The notes below the pieces were generated by a model. The model had not been told where the DNA came from, made no database searches, and saw only the letters and a list, made by a program, of their open reading frames with translations. A program made the position numbers and the translations under genes. A stretch of 64,000 nt of DNA from Coturnix japonica (lineage: Eukaryota > Chordata > Aves > Galliformes > Phasianidae). The stretch covers positions 12,721,380-12,785,379 of the forward strand of contig NC_029529.1 in the NCBI RefSeq assembly GCF_001577835.2, given 5' to 3'. How positions within the stretch are numbered: position 1 is the stretch's first letter; each line of letters starts with the position of its first letter. Positions 14,201 to 29,200 of the stretch are shown one piece after another.

Positions 14201-17200
14201 GCCGTACAGTTGTCCCATGGTTATAGCTTTAGGATTAATAACTTTGTATTCAACAGCAAATTCATCCATTGATTTTGCTGTGTAGGAAGACAAACAGAGG
14301 AGCTTGAAAATGTGATAGGTTTGTTTTATTCAACATCCAAGAAAGAACATTTCAGAAGGTTCCTACTGCAGACATACAAGGCAAGAAAGAGAAGATGTCT
14401 GAAGTTAGGCATTAGTGAATAATCATTTACTTCTACAAGAAAAGCACAAGGCACTTTATGAAAAAGCACATTAAAAAGGAAAGAATAAAGCATTAAGAGA
14501 TTTTGTATGTTTAAGGGGACTACTTACTATCTCCCCATCACAGCTTGCTTTGCATGTTTTGCAAGGGTATTAAGAACAAATACAATGCAAATAAAACGCA
14601 TAGAAGTATGAGCGCATTACTGTGTTTTTTTACTCCAGTAAAAACAGACCAAACTATTTCCAGAACATATAGAAGACAAAATAGTTCAATGACCAGCAAC
14701 TCCTTGATTGAGAAAACAGAACATAGGACGATTACCAACCTCAGTGTGTCTCTTCAAAGAAAAATACCATCAGGTGTAGAATCAATTTCATTTACCGACA
14801 AGTTTGGGGCTGGACCAAGTTACCTGCATTCAGATCCCCCAGGGCTCCAGCCAGCGCTTGGTATGCACACGTCTTCCCACCCAGAGGTTCTCCAACAATC
14901 ATGAAGCCATGGCGCACCAGCATCATCTCGTAGACCTGCAGCAGAGACACGGCACTCAGCCTTAACATTGCTTAAAGGTACAAGTAACGTGTATGAAACC
15001 ACAGGTACCAGTCCTGCACTCAGTCACAGCAGAAAGCAGCCAAACATCTGTGTTCCATTAAGGCACTAACCCACATCAGAGCACCATCCTATGATCATGG
15101 CAGTTCACAGCGATGTAATTTAAGCTCTCACCAGGCTCTGCTCATCATGGCCCAGTGCATAAAGCCTTCAGTGAAATGAATGGTCATCAGTGGGGAATGG
15201 AACTGCTGCTCTGAGGACCTGCCGAAGCAGCAGTCCCTCACGGCCGTCTTTGACCTGTAAGGGGGGGTGACCTCTCCAGTGCCCAGCAGATACTGACAGA
15301 CCTCGCATCAAAGCCTTCCACCTAAACGCCTTCAAACAGAACCCTACAGAAGCCCTAAGCCGGTTTTGTTTAACCTCAGGTTAAGGCTGATATCTTAAAT
15401 CCCTTACCAGTTAATACTGCCCCTGCTTAAATGAAAGATCAAGCATGGCTTGCAAAGCAATGTAAGCCAATTAACGTCCCCTAACGAACCAACCCCAGGC
15501 CTTACAGTTCTGCTCCCAACAGCATCAGGTTGCACTGCTCACACAGAAACAAGTTCAGCATTCTTTGCAAGGCCACCAACACAGCAGTGCACGGGGAACA
15601 GCAGGAACACAAACTGAAGGTAAAGCTCAGCCACAATGGGACACCCCAGCCCTTCCCAAGGAGACTGGGCAGATCTGGGACACAGCCTGCCTGCATCCTG
15701 GAGCTCTGTTTGCTGGGCAGCACTGTACTGACCATTAACAGCTTCAGCTCAGTGTTTTATCCTGAATCATCAGGCTCAAGCTCCAACTAATCAGCTCCTT
15801 CACAAACTCTGAATTCAAAACCCACTGTAAGCAAAACTGACAGTTATTCCATGGTTTTTCCTCAATAAATGCACACTGTCTGTAATACCAGTTAACGGAT
15901 CACAGAGGCTATTATCTGTTGATTCATTCATGACACCAGAGAAGGGATGAAGACTGTTTCTCAGTCATTTGCTCTTACTGCCCTCCCAACCAGAAATAAA
16001 TGTGAGAAGAACCTGAATAATTTTCCCAACGAACCACGGAACCGGCTGCAGATTCATTTTCTCAATATTTGCTGTCAGTGCCTGAGTAAAGAGCTCGTAG
16101 TCGGGTGTGGGAAGAACCACTCCTGGGAACAGGTCAGAGATGATGCTCTGTTCGGGAGAGACAAAACGAAATGTTATCTAAACCCACAGATTACAAAAAG
16201 GGAAAACTCCCAAAGTACCACAACCTGCAAGAAAAGCAACGCCTGCACAGGTAACTGGAGCTGGGGGGGAAATGTGTTCATAGCCTTATGTCCAGGCACA
16301 TCAGTGTGTTCTGCAAGCACGAGAGAGGAGAGAGCCCTGCAATTCTCCTACACATGCAGATGCTGCAAAAGCAAGGTTAACCTTCTGCAAATGTGTCTCA
16401 AACTGTACCACAGGAAAGCAAAAGCTGTTGAACACATTCAGTTATTAAACAGAAGCTCTGTGTTCTGAGGTGCCAGAGACGATGGTGCTCACCCCTCTGC
16501 TTTTGGGTCTTTCTTTTATTAGCTGATCTGCAGCTTCGCACAGTCTTTATTTTGTATGAAGGCAGCAAATAAGCAACAACTTCCTTCTTTCACCCAACTT
16601 CAAATTTCCAACCGATTTATTCATCCACACCTTTCCTGCAGCACAAAGCTAGAATGCAAACTGCAAAAACAACGTTTCTGCTAATGAAGCAGCTCCTGCA
16701 GCAAGTTATAAACATGGCATAACTTCAGAGCTATCACTGCGTGTCTGCATTCCAGGACAGCACCCACGGATCCAAAGAGCACATCCAGGTCTGTGGACTG
16801 CAACAGCCAAATGCCAACACGGCAGCACCCGGAGCAGCTGCTCCTCATCAGGAAACGACCATAGAGAACCACGGCCACGTGACAGCTCACCTGAAACAGG
16901 GGCACGTCCTGTGCCAGGAACTTGGCGAGGTTCACGTCCATCAGCGCGCGCAGCAGCAGCACGCTCTCATTCTCATCTGGGTACTTGAGCTTCAAGTTTC
17001 CCGCTGCTGTCAGCACAGACTTAACAGCACGCATGCCGTAGTCGTAGTGGTGCTGAGACGAGAGCTGCTCCGAGCACAGGCGGTACGTGGCGACGATCTT
17101 CTGGGCAAGACTGTGGGAATTAAAACAGCACGTGGAGAAGGAAAACGTCTCACCATGCCACGAAAATAACTTCAGCATCAACATCACTGCAGTGACTGTG

Positions 17201-20200
17201 AATATGCAGACCCACCAACCAGGAATACTGGTAAGATGCCTTGGAAGCAGAAATGTACATTGTGATGGGCAAGAGAACGTGTGTGCCACTCAGCAATTCA
17301 CCTAAGCAGCATTTGCAAGTGGTTCTGTGCAGAGATCTGTATATGTCAACATGAGGTGATAAATGAGGACTGGCAATAACGCTGGGGATCGAACGGTACC
17401 TTCTGGAGAAACCAAACAAGACGACCTTTCCAGAATGTTATGCTTTAAAGATACACACACACGTGCCTTACAGAGGAAGGATGTCTTTAGACTCAATCAA
17501 GGTGGAAAATTCAGCAAGCCTTACCTTCGAGAGTCCAAAAACCCCATGGAATAAAGTGAAATTTCTCCAATCAAAGAATAATCTGGTACCATCATGGCAA
17601 CTGTTCGAAACAATGCCTAGAAGAAGAAAAGAATATTTAAGCTCACACTGCAGGATTTGGTAGTAAGCTGTGCTCATTTTGTAAGAATGGTATCTCTGTG
17701 GTTTGTGAATTTGTAACCATCATGTTATTTGTTCATTCCTTTAGGAATCATCTGAAATAAACAAGATTGCATTGGAATCATGACTAGAACTGCCATCTTA
17801 CCTAGAGTTCCATGCTAAGCATTGTAGGAACAAACATTTAGAAAGAGTCGTAATTCTAAAGAACTATTAACAGACCAAAACAGAAGACATAATTCGCCTC
17901 TCTTTTCTAACAGACTTGCTATCACATGGCGTGGTTAACATCTTGCATGAGGTCACGTGAAGAACGTGTGCCAAGGCTGGAAGAAGAACCCCATCCGTCT
18001 CAGTTCCTCAGGAAGTTGCTATAATGAAATCAAATCGGGGTCTGGAACTCCAATTCATTGCATACCAGGAGCATTTCCATTCAGTAAATGCACAACTAAA
18101 GCTGCAAACTGTTATCAGGCTGACTGTGCAGAGACCTGTCTGTGCACTTTGTACAGCCCTGCGATTATACATGAACAGCACAGCAGAACAAGTTAAATCA
18201 TTGTATTACTTGATTTCTGTCTTGCTTTTCTTATTGAAATAGATGAGAAGCTGCAAATTCTGTTTAATTTCTACAAGAAATCAGAATCCCGGGGTTACCT
18301 TCAGATTATCAGGCAGCTCAGCCCGGCCGGCATAGCCAGGATTCATTGTGATGAACACGGCGCAGGTGGGATTGAGAGAGATCTCAGTGCCTTCAAAGAT
18401 GAACGTTTTGACTTTACGGACAATAGCTTGCTGTATGCTAAGTATTTGCTGGGCGACCACAGACAATACTTCAACCTAATAAGGCAGAGTGGATTGGAAA
18501 ACATCAGAAGTACAAAGGTTTAGATATATTTCTATGGCAGTCTCCTGCAGTCCTCTGGGTGAGAGCTTCCCAACATGAGGCGTACCAACCTGAAACTTCT
18601 TGAGTCTCAAAACTCTCCATATTACTTGTCTGAGTTAAAAAATTACCTCAATCCGATTGAATTCATCAAAGCAGGCCCATGCCCCAGACTGTGCCAGACC
18701 TTTGAAGAACTTGCCCATCGCCTTGTAATCCAGACCATCCGAGCAGTTGAAGACCACACACTACAACAGAAGACAGAGACAGCACCTCTCAGGGTTAATA
18801 CCAAGCCCACTATGAAATTCTTAGCATCTAAGCCAGGGAGGGATTATTACCAATTCTGGATGTCATACAATGTATACAATGTCACAATGATGTCATATAG
18901 ACACAATCCTAAATGCCATGTTTTTACCAACTGCTTCTTTGAACAAAGTTTGAACTGGCAGAGAACAAACAATGCTTGATTAAGAACAGCACAGCAAGAA
19001 ATACCTACAAATCCATACACAAACCAAAACCCAAACCAAACCAACTGCATTTCAGTACCTGTTTAGCTAGTGCTTTTGCCAGATCCTTAGTTGTTTCTGT
19101 TTTGCCCGTCCCAGCAGGTCCTTCTGGAGCACCACCAAGATTTAATTTCAAGGCACCCATTAATGTCCTACATGAAGAAGAGCACAGCCATTAGAAACAG
19201 TAATCATTAACGGCAACTCGTCTCTGAAGGACTGGACCATTGTCTTCCCACACAGGTTCCCTTGGCAGTGATTTATGTGTACTCTGCATTTTGACCTAGC
19301 AACCTGCTATCATCTCACAGCTGACTCCCAAAGCAGGAGCTTACAGTCACCCTCCTGGCCTGCAAGGAATGTTGAGGACTTTTATTACATGCACCCAGTC
19401 TGAATATCCTCAATTGCACGATCAAACATGCAGAACCACAGGGAAAGTGGCAGCGTTTGCATAAAGACGTGGTGCTCCCTGTGGCAATAACTTGAAGCTG
19501 GCTTTATGAACAACATCAGTCTTTAAAGAAGGCTGAAAAAGCACAAAGGTCGTTTCCCCAAATGTGGAACTGACCGTGCTTTCCAAGTGATATTCATACT
19601 AAAAACAACATCCCTGCTAACAGCGGAGTGACCTCTTCCTTTTACAGTCCATTCAAGGACTCAGCCACCAAAAGCAATTGCTAAGTCTGGATGAGCCTGC
19701 TTGCTCACTGCTTGCACTGCTTGCACTGCTTGCTCACTGCTTGCTCACTGCTTGCACTGCTTGCTCACTGCTTGCACTACTTGCACTACCTGCTGGAGAT
19801 GACCTCTGTTTGCAGGCAACGCAGCAGGCCCACCACCTTTTCCCTACTGCTGTGCATGGCCGAACAGGGAGTGTTTGCTGGCCTAGGCAATAATGTCAGC
19901 ATTTAGCTGCAGCTTGTATGTGACATTGAGCTAAAAACCGCTCTGTGCCCAAGTAACATTTTTACAACCTCTCTATATATTGGCCTGGAGGTAACTATCA
20001 AGAGGTCTCTTTAAATCTCAAAATCTAAAATCACCAGCTGAGATCACCACACCTCCAAGGTACACTGGAAGTGAAGACCCAAACACCCTTGGAGGATGAA
20101 GTATTTCCACTTCAGCCTTGTGCAAGCCAGCAGTGGAAGAGTCACCCCCCTACCAGCAGTCAGGCATCAGTGAACGGCTCTGTAGCTGCTCATCGTGTGC

Positions 20201-23200
20201 AGGCAGGCACAACTCACCTGTATGCCCAACTTTACAGGAATAAACTCACCAGTGCTACTGCACAGCTCTTCACATTTCCAGCACTAAACCACACAGCTCA
20301 CCTGTAACACCGGTCTGTTAGCGGCGTTATAACCAGACGTGAAGAATTGCCCAGATATTCATATCCGTATTTGGCTTCTGTTGTAATCATTCGTACCATC
20401 ACATCCTCCCCTTCCCAGTAGTATCTCAGCTGAGAAATCCACTGGAAGTCATTCAGGTCTGTGATTTTCTCTTCAACCAATTTTTCAACCACATCACGAG
20501 CTGCAGAGTAAAGGACAGATTGTTTTAAAAATCCAAACGCTTCTACTAGCTCTGTTTACTTAAAGCAGTGTGTAAGTAAAATAGCATCTCCTTACATACA
20601 CATAAAGGTAAGGCAACATTCAGAGCAGCAGGACAAATTTCATGCCAGAAAGAAATCTCCAGCTGTTTTGTACAGGGACTCAGCTCCACCTGATCCAGAT
20701 CCCAGCGCCAGCTCTAATGGAGGCAGAGCTGTGCACAGCCGAGCAACCTCCACCATGACGCAACAACTCAGTAAAGGCTGTTTTGCTCATTTCAAGCAGT
20801 GGAAATGCTGGCAAAGTGAGAGAATGCCGCCTGCTGCTCCCCAGCAGGAGTGTGAGCAGCTCCCCTCCCTTCACCCTGCTGCCATAAGAAATACAGAGGG
20901 CCATTGGGAGAGTGCTGAGACAGCTTACAGAGGCTGCTTCAGGTCCTTGAGCCCTTATCAGTGCTCCACTCTAGACACTACAACTGATTTCCATCTCCTG
21001 GGAATTAGCCAAAGAAAGTGATTACTTTCCTCTAACACATCTTCTGTCATGATCTGTTTGGTGGAGGAAGAACTGGAGCTGCCTCTCTCCAGCAGTTTAC
21101 CAAAGTAGAGCAGCACTGCCCCATATGGAACAAGACATATTTACCGTGCACATCGATGACAGTAAGAGCTCCAAGAGTCAGCCGGGCTCCAGTGGACAGC
21201 TTTCCTCTCACCAAGTCAACAATGTCCCCAATCTGCCGATTGCTCTCCTCCAAGAAATCCTGTCATAGAAACAGAACGCAGGCATGTTTTATACAACAGT
21301 AACATCATTTCCTCCTGCAGAGCTGCTGAAGATGCAGAGTCAATGAGAGCAAGGCCCTGCTGTGATTGAACACAGAAGGAAACAGAAAATAATGCATGAT
21401 GCAGGAATAAGCCGTTGTGTGTTCCTGACAGATCACATTCTTGGTTACACAGAGATTTTATTGATAAGCACTAAACTCCGATTAAGGCAACAGCAGAAGA
21501 AAATCCTTACTTGTAAGGTTCCTTTTGTTATAGCCTCAGATACGGCTTCTGTCCAGTAAATGGTTGAAACACAAATCACCACCTGCCCAGGCCACTGCAG
21601 CACCCAAGCTTTTCGAGGAACCTTAAACATAAAGATCCATTTCAAAGTCACGTAAACACACCTGACCACAGAACTGTAATAAGTATTTTCCCCAGTTTCT
21701 TTTGTCTAACACTGAAAATAAACGAGATCTTGCATGGAAAGTTTTGCTGCTTTTTCCTCAAGAACATGAGAACTAAAACTTCACGTGTACTACTGAACAA
21801 GCAGAGCTAGATTCCCCTTACCTTCAAACAGGCTGCCCTGGCTAAGAAGAATGGGATCAACATGTTCACATATGGCTGCTTGTGAAACTTATTTTGTGTT
21901 ATAATCCAGGATCACTTACCTTGACGTATCCTCCTATGCCATCTTGAATAACTTGTCTTACACTGGCCAGCATCATTTCCTCAACTTGCAAAAGCCATTT
22001 TTCTACCATGCCCTTCAAGTAGGAAAAGCAATCAAGTCAATAAACATTCACTGATGATGTTCTTCTTAAAGAGCAAACCCTCAGAAATACATCAAATTCT
22101 AGTAGACTTTTCTCCCATTTAGGAGGAGAAAAGGTAGCCAGAGACTGTGCAGATTCTGACAGGCACTTCTGCAGCTGAACGCTGCCTTTAGGCAGGTTAA
22201 TTGACTGACTGCAGAGAATCCAGCTGAATCAACACACAGGGCTACCCATACACGACAACTGCAGGTGCCAGCTGGCACAGTTTGATAAGCTCAGTCATCT
22301 TAACACAGGGTATTTAATTCCTGGAAGATTGAGGTGGCATACGGACCTCACAACATTCCCCCCCTCTCATTTCTTTTTGGTTACCATTCAGTAATTCACC
22401 TTCATATCTTCAGGTTGAGAACAAAGGGAAGGAGACAGAATCACCCCAGTTAGAAAAGACCCCTGAGACCTTCCAGTCCAACTACCCAGATACTTTTCAG
22501 AGCTTACAAATTTGAAGACTGCCACAAACAGTGGAATTGTGATGAACTGATTTCACCTCCAGCAATTTTGGAAGAACCTCACACTCAGAGCACGGCATTA
22601 TGATTGTACAAATTGTCTTGTGAATTACCACTAGTTTTAGCAACAGCTGAGACTCCTGAGCAGTCTGTGTGCAAGAGGCAGGGAAGCACCCCGAGGAGTT
22701 TACCAGGCTGTTTCACTTCACTCCTTTTTGCAGGAATTCCTTTTGTTTTCTATCCCAACACACCCTTCATGATCTCATTCTACATGTTTTCAATTTAATT
22801 CCCCCAAAACACGGAACTTAGGCACAGCATACATTTGATACCACAGTAGGAAAAAGAATTACTTTTGCATTCTTGGGATAGAGTTTATCAATGAAAGGAA
22901 CCACTTCCTTCTCCGAGCTGATCATGCCGAGAATCTCCAAATCCTCGGTGAACTCGAGCTGAGCAATTCCCTCAAAACACTTCTTCAGATGTGGCTGCAC
23001 TCGAAGGGGATCCTTTGTTTCAGAGAGTATTTCCAGCAGCTCATCGTTAGACAGGAAAAAGAATCTGTCAGAAAAATACAGCTAATCAATGTGAACATTC
23101 CAGACACTAAAACTGTCATTAAACATACACTGTCTGCAAGACAAATTGTGTTCATTGCTGCTTATAATGTCAATACAACTGAGGAGAAATTATCTTGGAC

Positions 23201-26200
23201 CCTTTCTTTTAAGTTATTGTTAACGTTATATAACTTATAACGGTTGTTTTGGTCAGAATTTCAGCACAAGTTTCCTTTCATGCAGTGGAGGAAGAAGATG
23301 GTTTCTCAAACCTGCGTAAAACTCTGGGAAGAGCAGATGCATCAGTGCAGCCAAAGACCCGCTAAAACACAGAACCGTGTGTTAGCCATACCTACTACAC
23401 ATCTCTGCACAGCCAAGGAAGGTAAGGCAGAGACAGAGCCCCACAACAGCCATGGCAAAGTAGCAGCTTGCCTCAGAAATGCCCTGTGAGAGACAAAGTG
23501 TTTCTAACCATTGCTGGAAGTGATGGCAGGCAGACTTCTTCCCACCTCCACCTGCCCCTGGCACTGCAAAATCAGCTCGAGCAGAGAAAAACTGGTGAAA
23601 GTCTGGAAAGAAGAACAGAGCTTTGTCTTCTGTTCCGTGGCACTGGGAGCCACACGTGCTTATGAAATGACCTGACAGCTCAGCAGAAATTGTTTGAAAG
23701 AGCCTACGGACCCTTAGGCCCAATTAATTAATTTACCTTGGGAAAAACAATCTCTTCTTTTCCAAGTAAAGATTCAATCCCTTTTGAATGTCTTCTAAGA
23801 GAGTGTTTGCTTCCAGCAGTCTGTCTAACATCTTGGGTTGCTCAGTTGCCACAAGCACCCTTGTGTCTTTCACCTGTATAAGAACAAATACAGGACAAAT
23901 TGGTGAACATTCACTAAATGTTTGTACATTAAGATTTAAAATCAAAATACCACTGGAGCTCTACATCACTCCCAACACCCTCTAGGGAAATCTCAAAGCC
24001 CTTTTACTGCAACACCAGACTTCAGACCTTCCTGTGACCAGAAAGACAACTGTAAAACCCAGCAGGTTCATCTTAGCAGCAATATTGATGTTACTGGATA
24101 CGCATAGCAACGCACACTGTAAATGTTAGCACTTACCGCTTGTGCCATGATGTCCTTCCAGTATACATCCACAACACCAAACTTCCTGCCTTCCTCTGGC
24201 ATTTGAGCTATAATGTCTTCTGAACTAAAGATTGGTTCCAAATACATCCACGTCGCCTGACATTTCAACCAGTTATCTATAATACTTTGCATTAAATTCA
24301 GCTTTGCTTCCCAAGCCTGCATTGAAAACATTTAACACGTAAGACTTATGAGCAGCCACTCGAGAGTGTAGACTGATTATAAGAGTGACAGTAGATCTCA
24401 GGCGTGGTTTTTTGGGAGATGACTTTGGAAAAATGCTACTGGAGGAGCTTCCCCTGACAGACCCACTATAAGAGCCCTGCTGAAAAAAGCCTGAACATCC
24501 CGAGAGCGACACCGCACCATCACGGCAGGCCTCCACCCCACACACAGTCTGCTCAGCACCACCAGTCTGATGAAAGACTTCTCCCTTGGCAGCAGCTCCC
24601 AAGGGCCTTCTATGTCTGCTTCTCTTTAATTGATTAGGTCACAAGAAAAGTTCCCTGACTCAGATCTGGAGGAATATGGGGCTACGGTTCATGCTGCCAG
24701 TTTCTTCAAGGCAGTTTTCCTCACGGGAGTTATTTGGCTGATGCGGATCTGCAGCTCACAATCAAGTGAGAGGACACTGCATGTCTTAATGCAAAACATA
24801 CCCACACCTGCAAAATAAACATGCAGGCCAAAGAAGCAAGAAGCCTTTCAAGTATTTGTACAAAGCTGCTTCTCAGTCGTGGGGAAGGGAAGCTGCATTT
24901 CTCCTGTTCTACGCTGCAGATTGTCACTGTCCTCATGGAGAGGGCACAGAGCACAACTTTAGCACTGGCAGAGGTTGTGGAGAAGACTACAGTTTCCTAC
25001 AAGGCTTTGCACACCTTTGTCTGGAAACCATCAGTTCAGAGTTCTTGGAGAAAAATATGAATGAGATCCCTTCAAACTATACAACTTCTTATCATGCCAA
25101 AACACATGAAAGCACTTACAGAAACCATGTCATGACACACAAGCCCAACCAAAGCAGGTTTTTCTTACCCGGCATTCGGCTTCTATTGGTTTGATGAAGG
25201 GAGAGCCACACATCGTCTGAGTCTTAACAATGTGATCATCCAGTAAAAGCTGGATGTCATCAACTGCTGACAGGATGCTGTGGTTCTGTAAACACATTTT
25301 AAGGTAACTACAGCTGCTCCTTTTCACTGCTTCTCAACCTCATGCTCATTCAGCTTCATGCCACCCCATTCTATGAGGGCAAGGCACTGAGCAAGCCCAA
25401 AGCACAACTGCAGATACGATCTCTCTACTGTGCATCACTATTTCAAAGGTCAAGGGATAGACTGGTGTTGCAAGTGAGAAGCTAGCCCGGGATGCTAGTG
25501 ATTATAATCACCTTTTCACAGAATCATGGAATGGTTTGGGCTGGGAAGGACCTTTAAGACCCCCCTCGAAAATAATTATTCTCAATAATGCATACGCGGA
25601 GTTCACATTTACTCACAGTATCTCTGTATTTCGACAGACCGAACTGCACGCTGACCCACTCTGATTTCATCTTCTCTATTGATTTCTCTAAAGAATATTC
25701 CTTACTTGCAGCTGCTCCGATGGGTTCCAGCCTAAGTTGAAACGAAACATAACTTTGAAATGCTTCTGCAGCCAAAGAGCTGCTAACTCTTACGTGGATT
25801 TCTCGGTAGTAACACAGATTCTTATCTCAGGGAATATCGATGCTCCAAGCTCACCAGGTAGAGAAATCAGTATTACTTTAGATACCAATACAGGCAGAAA
25901 ATTCTGAATATGGAAATTAAGTGCTTTGGGAACACAAGCATTTTGTGTCAGCTTGGTTCCACAAGGACATCTGCCAGCTCCATCGGGCTTTGTTAAAATA
26001 CAGCTCTGAAAACATGGAAGTTCTTAACACGCCAAAGGATTAAAACTAGAACTTGTTATCCAGCATCTGGAATAGCAGCTGCCTAAAAGAAGGAAACAAA
26101 AAAGCAGAGTAAGCTCCTTACTGCTCGGTGTATTCTGAGACTCCCAGTTCCAGCATGTTTTCAAGGGTAGTGGTTTCAGTGAGCCTGACTTCGCGTCCCA

Positions 26201-29200
26201 CAACCTCACTGATCTGAAAAAAAAGAAGTGCTGTCTGTTACCAGTGTGTAAGAGGTTTATCAAACTGCAAGAACTAAACGCTGAGCAGTGCTCCCAAAAC
26301 CATCCCACCCCTCTTCTACCACAAATTATTGCTGCAAAGGAGCTCAGATCTGTGCCATTGGAGATTTCAGAACCCGACCCACAAGGCAAGAGAACACAGC
26401 ATCCCGTGGTGGCAGCACACAGAACCGGCCCCAGCACGTGCAGCAGCACCACCAGCCCAGGGCAGAGCCTGCAGTACCTGCTCCCAGTGCCGCTCCTTCA
26501 TCCCGCGATTGCAGACAAGGGACAGGACAGGAAGATGCTGCTTAAACTTGTCGAGTTTGTACTTGGTGCTTTCTGCTAAGCGCTTCAGCATGGGCAGCTC
26601 TGCAAAAGTCTTGCTGAGTTTGTACATCACCCTCCACATGTTGCCGACTTCTTCATTGATTTCATCAGCATCCAATTTCTGGAGAGATCCTGAACGCAGC
26701 AACATAAAACGAACAGCGTGAGCAATTCGGGGTGGAACATTTACAGGCACTTCTGGCAACCTCCTGCTAACCGGAAATCAATCACGTTTTGTTTCCTCCA
26801 TATCACTGCAAGGTCCACACCGACAGTTTTATTTTGGTGCTGGATCCCAACGCTTCTCCCTTCAGAACTGCTGTCTCACAAGAACCAGGCAGCCCTCCCA
26901 GCCTCTGCCTAACAGCACGTCTCCTCAGTGCCTCACCGTGCATCCACTCCTCAGACTTGGTATGAAAATCATGTGCTGTCATCCAGAGCTGCTCGATGGG
27001 CTGCTTCTTGGTGATTGTAAGCTGCAGCAAAGGAAAGAAACTCTTCTCCTTCCCAAGTAACTCCTCTTCTTTATTTATTGCCTTTAATTAAAAAATAAAT
27101 AAAGTATTAAAAATCTTCTATCAAGGATTCCTATTATATGTTACCAAAAAAATCCCAACAGCACAGACTCAGGGAAAACAGCACCTCCCCCCCAGCATCC
27201 TCCCACCACCTCTGTCCAAAGCAGGGTTTCCCATGGACAGCACTCTGCTGCTGCTGCCAATACAGTTATTCGACTTAAAGAACCTGATAAGCATTTCTCC
27301 TCCCCAGAGCACACTTTGCAGCTCCGCAGCCATACTGTCTGTGGGGATAAGAAACCGTGGCCGCGTGTTCCTGAATTTGGGAATCATTAAGCCAGCTTGA
27401 CAATGTACGTCTAGAACCCTGAAGACCATTTGCTCACCCTGTAACACTGGAACCCACCACCAGACAGTACTCACCTCAAGTTCAGCCACTGCTTCATCCA
27501 GATTCTTATTTAACTCCTTCAGTATCTCGGTGTTGTTCATGATATCGTCTACAGTCATCACTTCTCGCTTCTTGTAGCTTTCTACTTCTCTGTCATAACC
27601 TTCAAGAGTTTCATCAAACTGCGAACACCTGAGGTGAAGACAGCGGAGCTGACATGGTGCTCTGCTCTGCCCCTTTCCAGGCTGCAGCTACTTTATGAAT
27701 TACAACAAATGCTGTCAAATGAAACATGGTCCCTGGACCGGTACAAAGCAGAGACTCCAATCAAAGCCCATTCATCAGTTGCATCAATACTACACGCTTC
27801 AATTCCAAGCTCATTTTCAAATCTCCCAACTGACCCAACCCAGCTCACTTACCTTTACTACCTGTACTGCCTAAAGGAGATAAAGGAGCAATGCAAACAG
27901 AAAGGCACAACGTGAAAAAGCCATCCATAACACTGAGCCAATTGGTGCACCAAGGCAGAGCTACATACTTAACAGGACCCAGCCATTCCAGCAATATCCT
28001 TTGTTTCTACTTTCAGATCTTTTAAAATATGTTCTCATTTACTCTGGTCAGCATTTCATAAGCAATTTCCATCCTATTTCCAAGCAGGTTTCTCTTATTT
28101 TCCGAGCTGCCCTCCAAGTTGTACCTATTTGTAATTCTCTTTTACTGATGACGAGGTGTTCTCTTCCTTCAGAAATACCCCATGGAACATAACATCACAT
28201 CGCACCTTTCCTGCAAGGCCAGCTCTGCACGCTCCCTCCTGCTGCTCTGCTCATCCCTGCAGTTATCAAACATCTCCTCGAGCCGATCGGGCCAATGGAG
28301 AACCACGCTATTCAGGTCTATGTCACGATCTAGAAGGAGAAAATCACATATACAGACATCTTGAAGAATCCACCCTTTAAGCAATGGCCTAACAGAGTGG
28401 GAAGTAGAATCAGAAGACGACAAGACTGCATTCAGGAATAACTGAGTTAGGAATGGAGCTCCTACGCAGTATTTCAAGCTGCTGGCTGAATTACCTTTGC
28501 TGTATAATGAATTTTTTGTTAAAACAAGGAAAACTGTTAGCAAAACTCTAAAATCAAGTGAACAAGGTAGACTTCTAGACATTAACTAGACAGAGAAATC
28601 ACTAAGAGCTTGCCAGAATACATATTCTGTTAAACGAAATTCGAGTCCAACTGAAGTATCAGATTATTCCAATCTAAATATGTAGATTACACCTCCACAA
28701 AGTGCATAAAACAATGTTTACATCACTGCTATTCCAGAACAGGTAAATACTAACGAAGTCACAAGAGCTACAGCACCACGACTATGAGTTGATGTTTCCA
28801 TCCTCATATTTTTCTGCTTGTTCGGCACCCTCTGCTCACGGTACCTCTGCAGGGCTCAGGCAGCCCGCAGTGAGCCGCCCTTCATCTCCATTCCAGAAGA
28901 CGTACCGTTTACCCACACAGAGCCCAGGATCTACCAGGAGTGTTTCTATATGGCAACATACCAGAAAGGTCAGCATAGTCCATGAGAAACTGCAGCCTGT
29001 GGGTGAATTCAGAGACGTCCCGCCTCAGTCTGGAAGCAGTGACTCGGCTGGACTTCTTTAGGTAGGCATCCAATTCCACCAGCTCTGCTGTGTTCAGAGG
29101 CGGCTTGCTCATAGTGTTTGCAATGACATTGTATTCACCACAGATCCTACAACAACAAACAAACAAACGAGCTTCTTACTGAGTCAGTAAGTGAAGAGAG